A stretch of DNA of 64,000 nt from Hydractinia symbiolongicarpus. Lineage: Eukaryota; Cnidaria; Hydrozoa; Anthoathecata; Hydractiniidae. Under the pieces are notes generated by a model. That model was not told the origin of the DNA. It saw nothing but the letters and a program-made list of their open reading frames with translations, and ran no database searches. The stretch spans positions 17,484,001 through 17,548,000 of the forward strand of contig NC_079878.1 in the NCBI RefSeq assembly GCF_029227915.1, in the 5' to 3' direction. This document shows positions 47,181-57,050 of the stretch, in pieces. Both the position numbers and the translations under genes were made by a program. Position 1 is the first letter of the stretch; the number at the start of each line of letters is the position of its first letter.

Positions 47181-47456
47181 ATGAGATACAAACCTTCACA
47201 CGTGAGTACAAAACATACAGCGAAATCTGACTTTTTTCATGTCAAAGAAAACATGCCTGCCCATATGAGCGATGGTGGCGAGTACGTATACGAGGGCTAC
47301 TTTTGTGGAGATGCGTGCTGCCTGGCTTACGCGGAAGAGCGAGAGTTATATAATAGCGCGTATGAAATATCGCAGTGGCTGTTGAAAAGGCGCTACAAGG
47401 GAAGGCCTGCTCCGGATTGGAGACGCCTCAAAAGATTTAGGGGTGACCTGACGTAA
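47181..47456 (+). CDS. FCS-type zinc finger protein, VLTF2/A1L-like
   Basis: 91 residues. FFHVKENMPAHMSDGGEYVY then GYFCGDACCLAYAEE, a long helical region, and PAPDWRRLKRFRGDLT at the end. A C-x3-C pair at the start of a helix (FCxxxC..AYAxE) with a C-terminal PAP..L..F.G.L motif is the pattern of poxvirus A1L/VLTF2-like late transcription factors encoded by many large DNA viruses and some Polintons. The N-terminal Cys pair of those proteins is missing. It would direct late gene expression. It is the first gene of copy B and is unbroken; copy A lacks it. Confidence 0.55.
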   Translation: MRYKPSHVSTKHTAKSDFFHVKENMPAHMSDGGEYVYEGYFCGDACCLAYAEERELYNSAYEISQWLLKRRYKGRPAPDWRRLKRFRGDLT

Positions 47457-47484
47457 AAGGAATTCCTGGCATTGGCCTAAAACG

Positions 47485-47512
47485 TTATCTTACAACAAGT
47501 ATTGTAAGATAA
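47485..47512. promoter_or_regulatory. Intergenic stem-loop
   Basis: A perfect 11-bp stem, TTATCTTACAA with TTGTAAGATAA, and a 6-nt loop, in the 67-bp gap between two plus-strand genes. Confidence 0.65.
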
Positions 47513-47523
47513 TACTATAATAA

Positions 47524-47882
47524 ATGAGCTGTTTCAAAACACAAGACATGTGCAACAAGGCCGTTGAAAAGCAGCCCTGGCTTCTCGAGGATGTGCCGGA
47601 TCGGTTCAAGACGTAAGACATGTGTAAGTTGTTGAAAAACATCCCCATCTATTCAATTATGTGCCGGATCAATTCAGGACACAGGATGTATGTAACAGGT
47701 CTGTTGGAAAATATCCCTTTATGCTCGAATATATACCGGACCGGCTCAAGACGCAAGATATGTGCAACAAGACGATTGAACAAAAACCCCGCCTGCTTAT
47801 GTATATACCGGATAGGTTCAAAACGCAAGACATGTGCAGCAAGGCCGTTGAAAAGAATCCCGAGGTCCTCAAATATGTGTAA
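47524..47882 (+). pseudogene. DUF4116-like repeat protein
   Basis: Four or five repeats of about 24 residues with consensus VPDRFKTQDMCNKAVEKNP followed by LLEY. A TAA lies in the first repeat (after DVPDRFKT) and a frameshift before 47661, after which repeats continue to 47882 (DRLKTQDMCNKTIEQKPRLL, DRFKTQDMCSKAVEKNPEVL). The repeat is a helical hairpin of unknown function. Confidence 0.7.
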
Positions 47883-47921
47883 CGAGACATACGCGACAAC
47901 ATGGTTGTAAGATATTAATAA

Positions 47922-48113
47922 ATGTGCGTCAACTGTCAATCAAAATTCGATATCTTCGGAACTGCAGCATTGATGAACTTTATGCCTGGTATCGGAATCT
48001 CCCTACCCCTCATGGCCCTGGCATTGGTACAAGAATCGGAGAAGGAGAATGAACGGAAGATTCAAGCCCTAGATGATCGTCTTGAAGACTATAGAGTAAA
48101 TGAAGCATTGTAA
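47922..48113 (+). CDS. Small CxxC membrane protein, unknown
   Basis: 63 residues: MCVNCQSKFD, then a hydrophobic segment (MNFMPGIGISLPLMALALV, about residues 21-39) and a charged helix. Its last 14 bases overlap the next gene. No family recognised. Confidence 0.5.
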   Translation: MCVNCQSKFDIFGTAALMNFMPGIGISLPLMALALVQESEKENERKIQALDDRLEDYRVNEAL

Positions 48114-48306
48114 CGACTGTGAAAGGGTACTCGATGCATATGACAGGTGTACCTGCGGACGTAGGTTTGAGGTAAGTGGTAAAATGTTGTGCTGGTACTG
48201 CTACCATGAATATATCACATACAACGGAGGTGGCTGCGTATGCACAATGACATGTAATTCTCTGAAGTCTTTTGAAATATACAATAAACAAGATGCTGCA
48301 ATTTGA
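48100..48306 (+). CDS. Zinc-ribbon-like protein
   Basis: 68 residues with paired cysteines: CNDCERVLDAYDRCTCGRRF, then CWYCYHEY and CVC. Eight or more Cys in C-x2-C/C-x-C pairs suggest two zinc sites. Overlaps both neighbours by 14 bases. Homologue in copy A (16155-16316) is broken. Confidence 0.6.
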   Translation: MKHCNDCERVLDAYDRCTCGRRFEVSGKMLCWYCYHEYITYNGGGCVCTMTCNSLKSFEIYNKQDAAI

Positions 48307-48871
48307 GAATGAGCTTGTCAAACCCAAATTATTCTACTCATTTGCTACTACATTTACATATATCAACGATATCAATGTGGACTACCTGACGGTGTCAGAT
48401 CCCACTCCCGCCAATGGGGGTAAAGATCAACGGTATATAGTAGGATACCATACACGGGAGCTTGTGGTAGCCCTCAGGGTAAAAACACCAAAAATTTGGT
48501 CCTCACATGGGGTCACCCGGTACAACGCCAACGGAGTACCGGCAATGAGTCTCAATTTTGAAGAGTACCCCGATTGGTTTGCAAAGTATCGTCAAATGTG
48601 GTTCAAAGTAGAGGAGTTGATTTCTGAGCAATTGACGACAGAGCCTGTAAAAAAGGATCGTTATTTGAACACCAAACTCAAATACTACGAGGATGCAATT
48701 ATTACCAACTTTCACGGTATGCCGGTCCCCTACGATGAACCCTGCCAAGCCAGTGCCATCATAGCCATTTCATCGGTGTATGTGCAAGGTAAAAACTACT
48801 ACCCTCAGGCACACATCACAGAATGCCAGTATAAAGACTTTAAAAAAGAAAGGCTGCTTAGTGAGGATTAA
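48293..48871 (+). CDS. Conserved element protein, unknown
   Basis: 192 residues from the ATG at 48293 (MLQFENELVKPKLFYSFATT), overlapping the upstream gene by 14 bases. Beta-rich N-terminal half with GKDQRYIVGYHTRELVVALR, then PDWFAKYRQMWFKVEELISE and a C-terminal part, IIAISSVYVQGKNYYPQAHI. No domain recognised. The homologue in copy A is badly decayed. Position next to structural genes suggests a virion or late function; that is inference. Confidence 0.6.
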   Translation: MLQFENELVKPKLFYSFATTFTYINDINVDYLTVSDPTPANGGKDQRYIVGYHTRELVVALRVKTPKIWSSHGVTRYNANGVPAMSLNFEEYPDWFAKYRQMWFKVEELISEQLTTEPVKKDRYLNTKLKYYEDAIITNFHGMPVPYDEPCQASAIIAISSVYVQGKNYYPQAHITECQYKDFKKERLLSED

Positions 48872-48877
48872 AAAACC

Positions 48878-48912
48878 ATATATTTTATAGGTCCTGTACC
48901 TATAAAATATAT
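48878..48912. terminator. Stem-loop between convergent genes
   Basis: A perfect 15-bp stem, ATATATTTTATAGGT with ACCTATAAAATATAT, and a 5-nt loop, seven bases after the plus-strand stop at 48871 and 30 bp before the minus-strand stop at 48942. It could mark transcript 3' ends on both strands. Confidence 0.65.
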
Positions 48913-48941
48913 AAATTAAGGCTTATACTCAGGTGGAGACT

Positions 48942-50218
48942 CTAAGTAACGCTTACATACTGCGCAGGTCGAACGTTTTTTAAAATTTCATCTTGCATTT
49001 CTTTCCTCCCTTCATCACGGCCTTTCGCAACTAGCTGGGCACGCTCCTGTTCGTTGATGCTGTTCACGACACGGTTAAATCGTTGTCGCATCTGTTCCTT
49101 TAACAACATATACCTCTCCTTTTCCCTGCTGATCAAACTGTACTCGTAGTCACTAACCACACCGTTTTCCATTGCCTTTGAGATGAGATCAATGATAGAG
49201 TTCAGTTTCGATTCGAATAGCCTTATACCCTCATGCTTCTTGCTTTTAACCCCAAGCCTTTTTGAAGCATTCCGGAGACCTGCTTGACCTATCCCAGCCG
49301 CAATCGTGAGTCCCCCCATCGCTATAGCAAGGGAGACCCCTAGGTCCGAGGCTATAGCCCCAATGCCAAGCCCCGACGTAATCACGCTCACACCAAGCAG
49401 ACCGTGGTCACAGAACCGTATGCATCTTAAACGTCTTTGCAAGCTTGTCCCGCTCCTTAATTTCATTCCGCAGATACTTCTCGAGATCATCGATTTTTTT
49501 GAGTCTATAAATTTGGCTTTCCTCCTGCATGGAGCCTTGTGCAGGCGCACTCGGTAAATTTGGGTACAGCTTAGCTATATCGCTCATCTTTATTCTATGA
49601 GGATCTGCATCGTAAGGTCGGTGAACGTGACGTTCTTCTCATGATGGTAGACGTCTGTTAACATAAACTCTAGACGGTCCGTAGAACCCTTCAGCGGAAG
49701 GTAAACAGGGGTATCAAAAATTCAGGTCAGCATGTCCCCCAGGCGTTTAGCTCCTTAGTGGGAAGTAAGGCCAGAATTTTAGACTATTTACCATCCAATA
49801 GGCACTCGTCTTCATCCAATTGCGGACAAACGAGTCTCAACCGATGGTAAACATCAGTCCTATAGTATGCATCGTGGGCCCGCCTGTATAGTACTTCTTA
49901 CTAGGGTCATATGGTCCAATAGCGCCTTTTAATCACCACCGTATACCCGTCACTGACATGAAGCCTGAAGAGTCCATTTTTCAGGACAAAAAGCTAAATC
50001 TTATCCTCCGCTTGGCTATTGACGATGCTCGCAATATCCTCTATTCTGTACAAGCCATTCATAATCTCGATCCGAGTGTCCCTCTGGTCAGGCCTGACCC
50101 TGCGAATGGTAAAGTCGTTATTACTATACAGGTTCAGCCTTGCAGGTCTAATACTTATCGATTTAAAAGCAATTCTCGTATCTTGCCCCAGGCAAGATAC
50201 GAGAATTACACCTCCCAT
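48942..50218 (-). pseudogene. Penton-like/membrane protein, decayed
   Basis: Homologue of 14137-15444. Segments in order from the 5' side: GQDTRIAFKSISIRPARLNL, IEIMNGLYRIEDIASIVNSQ, LRLVCPQLDEDECLLDGK, YLPLKGSTDRLEFMLTDVYH, then the membrane/helical part (HGLLGVSVITSGLGIGAIAS, KSKKHEGIRLFESKLNSIID). Several stops and frameshifts. The start (before GQDTR) is replaced by a palindrome (50171-50207). Confidence 0.6.
50171..50207. repeat. Palindromic junction at broken gene start
   Basis: 17-bp perfect arms, AATTCTCGTATCTTGCC and its complement, with a 3-nt centre. The right-reading arm on the minus strand is the genuine penton-like sequence; the other arm replaces what should be the upstream codons, judged against copy A. 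Confidence 0.75.
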
Positions 50219-50349
50219 ACATACTGCCGATCATACCATACGGGCTATACCATCTATACCTCCTAACAAAACCAGCATGAGGATACCAAAACTGTCATGA
50301 TCATAACGGGGGTAGGCCTCATCACTGCATATATGGCTAAAAAATAGGT

Positions 50350-51700
50350 CTATTTCCTTATATAGAGCACGACAAACCCGGCAGCAGCCGCACTGGCCAT
50401 GTACAGTGCTTAGCTGCATATTCGACGATGGTTGACGCTACTCTGAGAAAGAACGGGACTACTGTACCGATGATCCCCGGCAATGCAGCACCTGCCTTGC
50501 ATGCCAAATATCTAAGGAACCTTCCAAGCCTTTCAAGCTGCTTCTCCACAAAGCCTTTTCCACCACTAGCCGCGGCACCTCCTCCTGCACCGGCAGAACC
50601 TCCTGTAACAGAAAGTACGATAGTGCTTATCAACAGGCCAATAGCAGAGACGATACTAGCTATAATTATACCCTGCTCCCTAAAGAGAGTTTTAAGCTGC
50701 TCCAGTAAAGGCATGTCATCCCCAACTTTTTATCAACTTTTTTATCAACTCGGCCTTAATATTTTTCAGATGCTTTAAAATTTGGGAGGAAAGCAGGCCA
50801 TGTTTATTCAGTACAGCCTTCCTATCCCTCTTCGAGTATTCAATATTTTCCTCAAGGTTAGCGATTTCTCTATCTCTTTGCGCCCCTGCCTTCTGTCCCC
50901 TAAGCTTTTTCAACCTGCCCTCTTTTTCCCTGATCTTTCTCGAATATGAATTAATCTCATCCTTCAAATTCTTAATGTTATAATGCAAGGTTTCAATTTC
51001 GAGCTTTATTTTCTTCATATAAGCTTATATGAAGAAAATAAAGCTCGAAATTGAAACCTTACATTATAACATTAAGAATTTGAAGGAAGGGACCTCAGTG
51101 GCATCGTCGTCGATGCCGGTGAACGAAGTATCTACAAAACCCTCCACATCATATGCAAAATTTTAAATACCGTCTATTTTTTCCATCTGGATCATCTCAC
51201 CCTCCTTCCCCGGAGCCTCCTCTTCACCCCTATTCACAAGGACATTAACATCCTGTATGAGATTCTGGGCCTCTGCTTAACTTCCCTTGTTGGGCGTGGT
51301 GACAATCTCTTTAAAACCCAAGTCACGTATGAAATCCGCCCCCAATTTACTTATAATGGCCCCGGGGCTTCGTAAATTACCAGTATTCTTATATATTAAA
51401 TTGGTAATATTTACACCCCTATAGAAAAGACGTTTTCCTTCCAAATGAAATCTATCATAGGGGATCACATGGACGTCACTCGCCCTCATCCTCAGATCCT
51501 TTATGATTTGAGTGTATAAATCGACGACCTTCATGTTTACCAGCTCCTTGGTCGTATCAATACCCGTAGCCGTGGTGTCCCCATGCTGTTGTTGTCCCGA
51601 TGTTGATGGAAGTTGCTGCGTTCCAGGGAGTTGCTGTGTTATCACCCTTATCATCCCTACCTATATCATCCTCATGCGTAATTACTGGATTATCAGCCAT
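50350..51700 (-). pseudogene. Large helical membrane protein, decayed
   Basis: Homologue of 11850-13011, starting MADNP at 51700. N-terminal part in two frames (VNMKVVDLYTQIIKDLRMRA, VTTPNKGS), a coiled-coil frame 50716-51018 (KKIKLEIETLHYNIKNLKDE, REIANLEENIEYSKRDRKAV) and a C-terminal frame 50358-50714 (REQGIIIASIVSAIGLLIST, GKGFVEKQLERLGRFLRYLA) with a hydrophobic segment, a Gly/Ala linker and further hydrophobic stretches. A 63-bp-arm palindrome splits it near 51023. Confidence 0.55.
50961..51086. repeat. 63-bp-arm palindrome
   Basis: Two arms meet at AAGCTT (centre 51023/51024) with no spacer and differ at one base. The left arm is the start of the coiled-coil frame; the right arm is its inverted copy. 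This is a fold-back duplication. Confidence 0.9.
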
Positions 51701-51734
51701 TCTATTAAAACATTTCCATCTTATATAATAAAAC
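51701..51734. promoter_or_regulatory. Bidirectional promoter gap, capsid and membrane-protein genes
   Basis: 34 bp between divergent ATGs, containing CATCTTATATAATAAAAC, a TATA-like sequence close to the capsid ATG. Counterpart of 11821-11849. Confidence 0.5.
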
Positions 51735-53011
51735 ATGAGCATATTCGGAACCATCCTAGACTCCTATGCGGAGACCAAGCAGCTCTTAGGTATGAAAGGA
51801 CGCCGTCAACGCGTCCAGATATCGCATACTCCATCAACCATCAACCAGAACGAAGACCTGTACGTCGATATCCCCAACATGGGGCAAGACGATGTTATTT
51901 TCCCGGGTAGTCTCCGGCTTCTGTTTGACCTGACACTAACGGGAAGCAACACAAAACGTACTATTGTCAGCAATGTAGGCAAGGCGTTAGTTAAGAATTT
52001 ACGCATCACTTTGAATAGTAAGGAGGTGCAGAATATTAGCGACTACAATATCCTGGCTGTGTACCGGGACTTGTGGCTACCAAAATTTGATAGGGACAAC
52101 AACCTTATTCTGCAAGGGATAAATCCGAACGACGGAACCATTAGGGCCTTACAGGTCAAGGCCAGTGACCATGTCGGTACCGACGAGGAGAAGGCAATCG
52201 TGGCATCCTATGGCAACACGATTTCCATCCCCCTCGTCAAGATGCTTGAATTAACCCGGCACCTCCCATTCTACCCAGCGGGATTCCACGACAGGTTGAA
52301 ATTTGTGATACATTTCGCACCATATAGTGACGTCATTAAGGATGCAGGGAAGGCAGCCTCGGGGAGCACGGCGGCCAAGGTGGCCGATACTGCGTACGAG
52401 ATCACCAATATCAAGTTGGAGTTTGACAAGATCACTCATGAGGGACTCGGGAGTGCCATGATGTCCCGGTATGTGAGATTTGTCTGCCCGTATGAACGCA
52501 TCTTGAGGATGAAAATAGTTACCATGAAAAAATCCGATACCAGCCATAATTTACAGATTGATTCCCCTGCTAAGTCCTTCAAGGGTGTCCTGCTATTGTT
52601 TATAGACCCAGGAAAAGTGAAGCCCTATGCTGGTGTCAATGAGGTGTTCTACAACCCGAAAATTGAGAGTATTAATATAACAGTTGAGGGAGAACCCAAT
52701 GAGCTCTACTCGCATGCCATGCTTCCCAAGGATCATTTGGAGCAGATTGTCAACATTTTCGGTGCCACGATAGTAGCGTCACAATTGGGCTGTTTTTTAA
52801 TGAAAGGTATGAATTATACATCGTTTTCAGGGCCTCTGCCAATGATATACTACATGGGAGCGGAAGACCATTACAATGTCTGGCCGATGCGATAACCCTG
52901 CACATCACCAAAAAGACTGATGAAAGCAGAGACTTTAGGTGTTACGTGTACCTCCTGCAGGACGCGCAAATGAACATTTTAGATGGTAGGCTCGATCGTG
53001 TTGAATATTGA
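51735..53011 (+). pseudogene. Putative double-jelly-roll major capsid protein
   Basis: Open from ATG 51735 to about 52770, then a frameshift; the homologous frame continues (FFNERYELYIVFRASAND, HGSGRPLQCLADAITLHITK) to a TGA at 53011. Total about 425 codons. The shared motifs SNVGKALVKNLRITLNSKEV, GINPNDGTIRALQVKASDHV and FYNPKIESINITVEGEPNEL identify it with copies A and C. This is the least damaged capsid gene in the window. Confidence 0.72.
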
Positions 53012-53022
53012 AATAAAGAGAG

Positions 53023-53420
53023 ATAGCTACTATCGCCGTCATTATTGCGGGCGCGGCCATAAACGCCCTAGCATTCAGCGGAACGAATTATCTATTTAGC
53101 AAGCTCTCTGGGCACGGCGAGGCCGAAAGGAAACGTCATGACGAGGCCGTTGAAAGGTTAAATGTAGCCCAGGCAGAGTGGATATGGAAGAGGCAAGATA
53201 AGCTTGACTGGTTTGCCATGCAGAGGAAGATGAAATTAAAGGCCGGTAAAAGCCTTCGTGAACTCGATGACGATATGTATCAATTCTTGTAGCTTCAGAT
53301 AAGAAGGCTCCGCAATTGAAGAATTTTTATGTACCTTTCAAACAGCAACAAGATGGTAAGTTAACGTTCGTTCTTGGTTCCTTATCCCTACTAGGGTTTA
53401 TTGCCTACAAGTATCTGTAA
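53023..53420 (+). pseudogene. Two-TM coiled-coil virion protein, start lost
   Basis: Homologue of 10109-10507. The start codon reads ATA (53023-53025) where copy A has ATG. It reads ATIAVIIAGAAINALAFSGT, SKLSGHGEAERKRHDEAVER, then a stop near 53292 and a shifted frame with QLKNFYVPFKQQQDGK and a C-terminal hydrophobic segment to TAA 53420. Begins 12 bp after the capsid stop. Confidence 0.6.
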
Positions 53421-53437
53421 CAACGTGCGTTTTTTTC

Positions 53438-54382
53438 ATGCATAAATCAGAAAAAGTATCACATATCGTTACGGAGGAAGAGGCAAAAAAGCTGGGCAAT
53501 ATCTACTACACTCCGGAACATCTCTGGACTGGTCGCAAGGCTATCAAATTACTCGCAAAGGAGAGCGGTCTCTCAAAAAAGCTAGTAACTCACTGGCTGA
53601 GTAGGCAGCTGCCCTGACTCTGGCACATTCGGGGTCCGAAGGGTATAGACTACCCCCATTTTACCATTACAAGGCCCAACGAAATGCACCAGTGTGATCT
53701 ACTTTACATGCCCCATGATAGGTTGTATGGAAGCACTTATAAATACATCCTGACAAGTATTCACGTGGCATCGAGATACAAAGTAGCAAGACCTCTGTGA
53801 ACCAAGAAAGCCAGCGAAGTCGCAGAGATGATTCAAGATATCTATAAAGCGGGACCTTTACACTACCCGGTAATCTTTCAGTGTGACAACGGTAACGAAT
53901 TCAAATCGGATGTAACCAAGCTACTAGAAGGCAAGGGAGTTGAAATCAAGCGGGCCACTACCAAATATCACCACACATTCACGGCGTTTGTAGAGAGCTA
54001 CAACAAGGTCCTTGCGGAGAGACTCTTCAAGCCTCAAGATGCGCAGGAATTAGCTTTTGATGAGACTAGCTCCATTTGGGTCAAGCACCTATATACCATA
54101 GTGAAGGGTCTAAACAATACCAAGACTGCCATGATAAACATTAAGCCTAGCAAAGCGATGAAGCTCGATGAGGTACCACCAGAAGAGGATCACGGTGACT
54201 CGAAAAGACGCACCACTGACGCCTGGTGGAGCAAACATACTTACAGGTTCGACCGTATAGTAGCGGGTAGCCGTGTTTTGCACTATTTGAAAGACGGTCC
54301 TGAAAGGAGCTTTGTTTCGGAAGAACTCATGCAGGTACCGGAGGATGTTAAAGTACCTCCTCCCCATTTTCTCGATACCTAA
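53438..54382 (+). pseudogene. RVE integrase, two nonsense codons, C-terminus replaced
   Basis: Reads in one frame from ATG 53438 with two TGA codons, one after LSRQLP and one after YKVARPL. The D35E core is preserved (CDNGNEF ... AFVESYNKVLAE). The last residues, after PEDVKVPP, differ from the VKEW end of A and C because the gene runs into the inverted end of an HNH gene at about 54358. Dead copy. Confidence 0.8.
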
Positions 54383-54921
54383 GCGGGATTTTGTGATTGA
54401 TATGCAACTCTCCGTAATTGTCCCAGGCCATACCCTCAACAAACTGATCCTCAATATGGGCCCGCAGCTTAGCCATATCGCACCCAAGATACTCCTGAGA
54501 ACCAAGCTCCTTGTTTTCCATCAGGGCAATGGGACAACGAGATCTTATCCTACTATGTTTGCTGCAAATGCTTCCACCCCCACAGTCTTTGCATATTGAT
54601 CTTATCCTTTTATGCTTGTAGACGCTTCCACCCCCACACTTAACACTTTGACCTCTCCCTTTGATGGTCACAGATGCTTCCACCTCCACAATCTTTGCAT
54701 TCTGATCTTCGCCTACCATGCTCACCGCAGATTTCTCCACCGCCACATTCCCGGCACCTTGATCTAATCTTTTGATGCGGGCACTTAGAACGTTCCCGTG
54801 ACACCCTCTTTATATCAAGGCATTTGATGCAACATTTTGTCCGTTGGCCTTTCCCCCCGATCCTGAAATTGTGCAAAGATAAAAAGTGTTTACATTTTAT
54901 ACATTTCCTAGCCTCCTCCAT
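54348..54921 (-). pseudogene. Cys/His-ribbon HNH endonuclease, frameshifted
   Basis: From ATG 54921: ARKCIKCKHFLSLHNFRIGG, then four or more tandem ribbons of the form CRECGGGEICGEHGRRRSEC (C-x2-C-x5-C-x2-H-x6-C), then an HNH nuclease segment YLGCDMAKLRAHIEDQFVEG and ELHINHKIPL. A frameshift near 54650 splits it, and the C-terminus is cut where it meets the integrase gene. Similar ribbon-plus-HNH proteins occur in large DNA viruses and protists and behave as mobile endonucleases; the ribbons probably recognise DNA. Not present in copy A. Confidence 0.7.
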
Positions 54922-55049
54922 TTTTGATATTTCAATACCTCATATCTCAAGCCAAACTTGTCAATAGAGGAGGGGTTGAGAACCCACCACTAAATGAGAC
55001 TTTTTCCTCTTCCAAGGGGGCCCATGGGAGATGCCTCACTTTTGCCTAT

Positions 55050-55081
55050 AATTTTTACTACCCACAAGAGTAGTAAAAATT
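55050..55081 (-). terminator. Conserved 3' stem-loop, copy 1
   Basis: A perfect 12-bp stem, AATTTTTACTAC with GTAGTAAAAATT, and loop CCACAAGA, nine bases beyond the minus-strand stop at 55090. The same stem and loop recur at 59792 and 60687. Confidence 0.75.
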
Positions 55082-55089
55082 GTGTCCGC

Positions 55090-55905
55090 CTAGTCCTCTA
55101 GTGCCGGAACACCCAGATCATACAGGTCATCACGAGTAAGATAGATTAGTCCAAAATGGTTCCTGAAACGTTCTACATGCCCCTCCTCTTCAAACCGATT
55201 AAAGTCGTGTATGCCGTTGAGGTTGTCAATGACAACAATCTCCTCCGCCCCTGAGTAGTTGTCACTGAACCACAACCTCTTCTTGCTAATATTCCGCCTC
55301 TGGACACGCGTGCAATAATATGGAAGATGATGGTATTCATCGTCATCCTGCGCACTATGTTTTCTATGGATTATGATGACGTTGTCTTTACCGGGGTCCT
55401 GGACATTGGGTATGTGCCTTTGTCGAAGCCTTGCATTTTCCTGGTCTTGTGCCGCAAGTTGTTAATCCCTGTCCTCAATTTCATCCCCCAATACCATGAG
55501 CTGGTTGTCCTTATCCTCAATTTCATGATTGAGGAATCCCAAAGCCATCTCTCTGTCCTCAAGGACTTGGCGTTGCTTCTCAAGTTCGCCTTGTAACTTT
55601 TTCACATCTGCCCTGGCAAGCCATTTGATTAAGCCCACCGCTTTAGGCTTTTTTGACCTACGCACAATCTCCAACGCGTCGTCTAATGTCAGAAAAGCGT
55701 CATGTCCATTTTGACTTTCTTTGAGGGATGCGTCCGACGCACTCCCCATAATATCACGACGAGGTATGGTTTTCACGTCTCTGTATGTTGCCCTTATATC
55801 ATCAATTCCTAAAAACCTCCCCAGATCGGCTCGTTTGAACATAGGTTGATCCCGGTTGGCCAGGGTCTCGATGGCTCTTGCATTGAATTTAACTTGCATT
55901 GACAT
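55090..55905 (-). pseudogene. MSV199-domain regulator with C-terminal virus-type domain
   Basis: Start at MSMQVKFNARAIE (55905). The MSV199 domain (QPMFKRADLGRFLGIDDIRA, NGHDAFLTLDDALEIVRRSK) resembles the KilA-N/Bro-type DNA-binding domains of insect poxviruses and iridoviruses, followed by a coiled coil and, after a frameshift between 55275 and 55470, a DUF3627-like C-terminal domain (RRNISKKRLWFSDNYSGAEE, HFGLIYLTRDDLYDLGVPAL). A DNA-binding regulatory role is inferred from the family. Absent from copy A. Confidence 0.7.
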
Positions 55906-55937
55906 CTTTCTAATATATCGACGTAATCCAGAGGATT

Positions 55938-56550
55938 TCACCCAAGGATCTTCCAAGTCCTGGGATGTGCCAATCTCACATACAAGGACGCATGCTTGGA
56001 CTTTTTCAATTCAGCCTTTATATCATCCCAATCGGAGATCATGTTCGTCTCTTCATCAGCTTGCCTCATGTCGCTCCTCTCTGAGAGATACCACAAAAAT
56101 AGGGCTTTTTTCTGCCTCCTCAGGTTCTTGGGGAAAGCCATATACGACTGCGTTAATAGCCACAGGCTGTGTTTGTGATGCCTTCCCGAAATAGCTAATT
56201 CCAGCAAGGGCTGCCTTTTTTATCTAGGCTCTCGTCGGCTATGACGTCGTCAATCACAAACAACATGTCCTCTCCTGCCAACAATTAGGAGAGTTTCGCT
56301 ATCCATTCAAAAAGCTCATTTTCAGGGTCTATTAGGAACACATAAGGGACCTTCCAAAGCGATGCACTCTCAAGGTATGTCTTAATCCATTTCAGGGTAG
56401 GGCATAATATCACTATATTGTTTAAGTGCTTCTTATACTCCTGCTCGAGGAGGTTCAAGACACGTTGTGTTTTTCCACAAAACGTCAGGCCAGTAAAGAC
56501 TGCCGTGTGGGAGTCTTTTAAAGCATCCAACGTTTTATTTCAATAGTTCG
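55938..56550 (-). pseudogene. A32-like packaging ATPase, frameshifted
   Basis: Walker A reads GLTFCGKTQRVLNLL, with Thr-Phe where copy A has Thr-Ser. Frame is lost around 56285 and regained at SGRHHKHSLWLLTQSY (56207 on). The C-terminus LYVRLAHPRTWKILG matches copy A. The stop lies 33 bp before the MSV199 ATG. Confidence 0.75.
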
Positions 56551-57050
56551 ACCACTTTCGATCGTGAACTTTGGGATACAAAGCTGCACATGCCTCGCAA
56601 ATCCATACACCGCTATGGTTATTCACCAAGGACCCTCGACAGGCAGGGCAGGCCTTGCTATTTCGAGCCTGCTATTCGAGGGGTAGTTGGGTATATTTTA
56701 ATTTGCCCTGCAGGCATCTTAATGCGTTGCGATACCTCTCGACGAGCATTGCCTTCTCTGGGCTCTCTCCGATGAGCCCGGCGTATCGATATATAATATT
56801 ATATGTGAATAGAGTGTAAAGAAGCAGATAATTCTCATCTTTTTTATAAGCCTTAATTTCCCAATCAATAGCAAGGTGGTCTACCTTGTATTCAATGTCT
56901 TCGATTCCCTTGCATTTGACACCCCGCCTCGCCTTAGCTTTGGCCAGGCAGTCTGTACAGGCCTTCGTCCGACCATTACCCCTGATTTTGAACCCGTCCG
57001 GGGAAGTAGTTTTTTACAGCATCTACAATGTTTGTTCTGCAAGTTATCGT
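56545..57050 (-). pseudogene. Cys-rich protein upstream of ATPase, decayed
   Basis: Homologue of 61609-62107. Pieces: KHCRCCKKLLP at the N-terminus, LFTYNIIYRYAGLIGESPEK, RYRNALRCLQGKIKYTQLPL, and a broken C-terminal zinc ribbon with WICEACAALYPK. Several frameshifts. Ends next to the ATPase, as in copy C. Confidence 0.55.
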
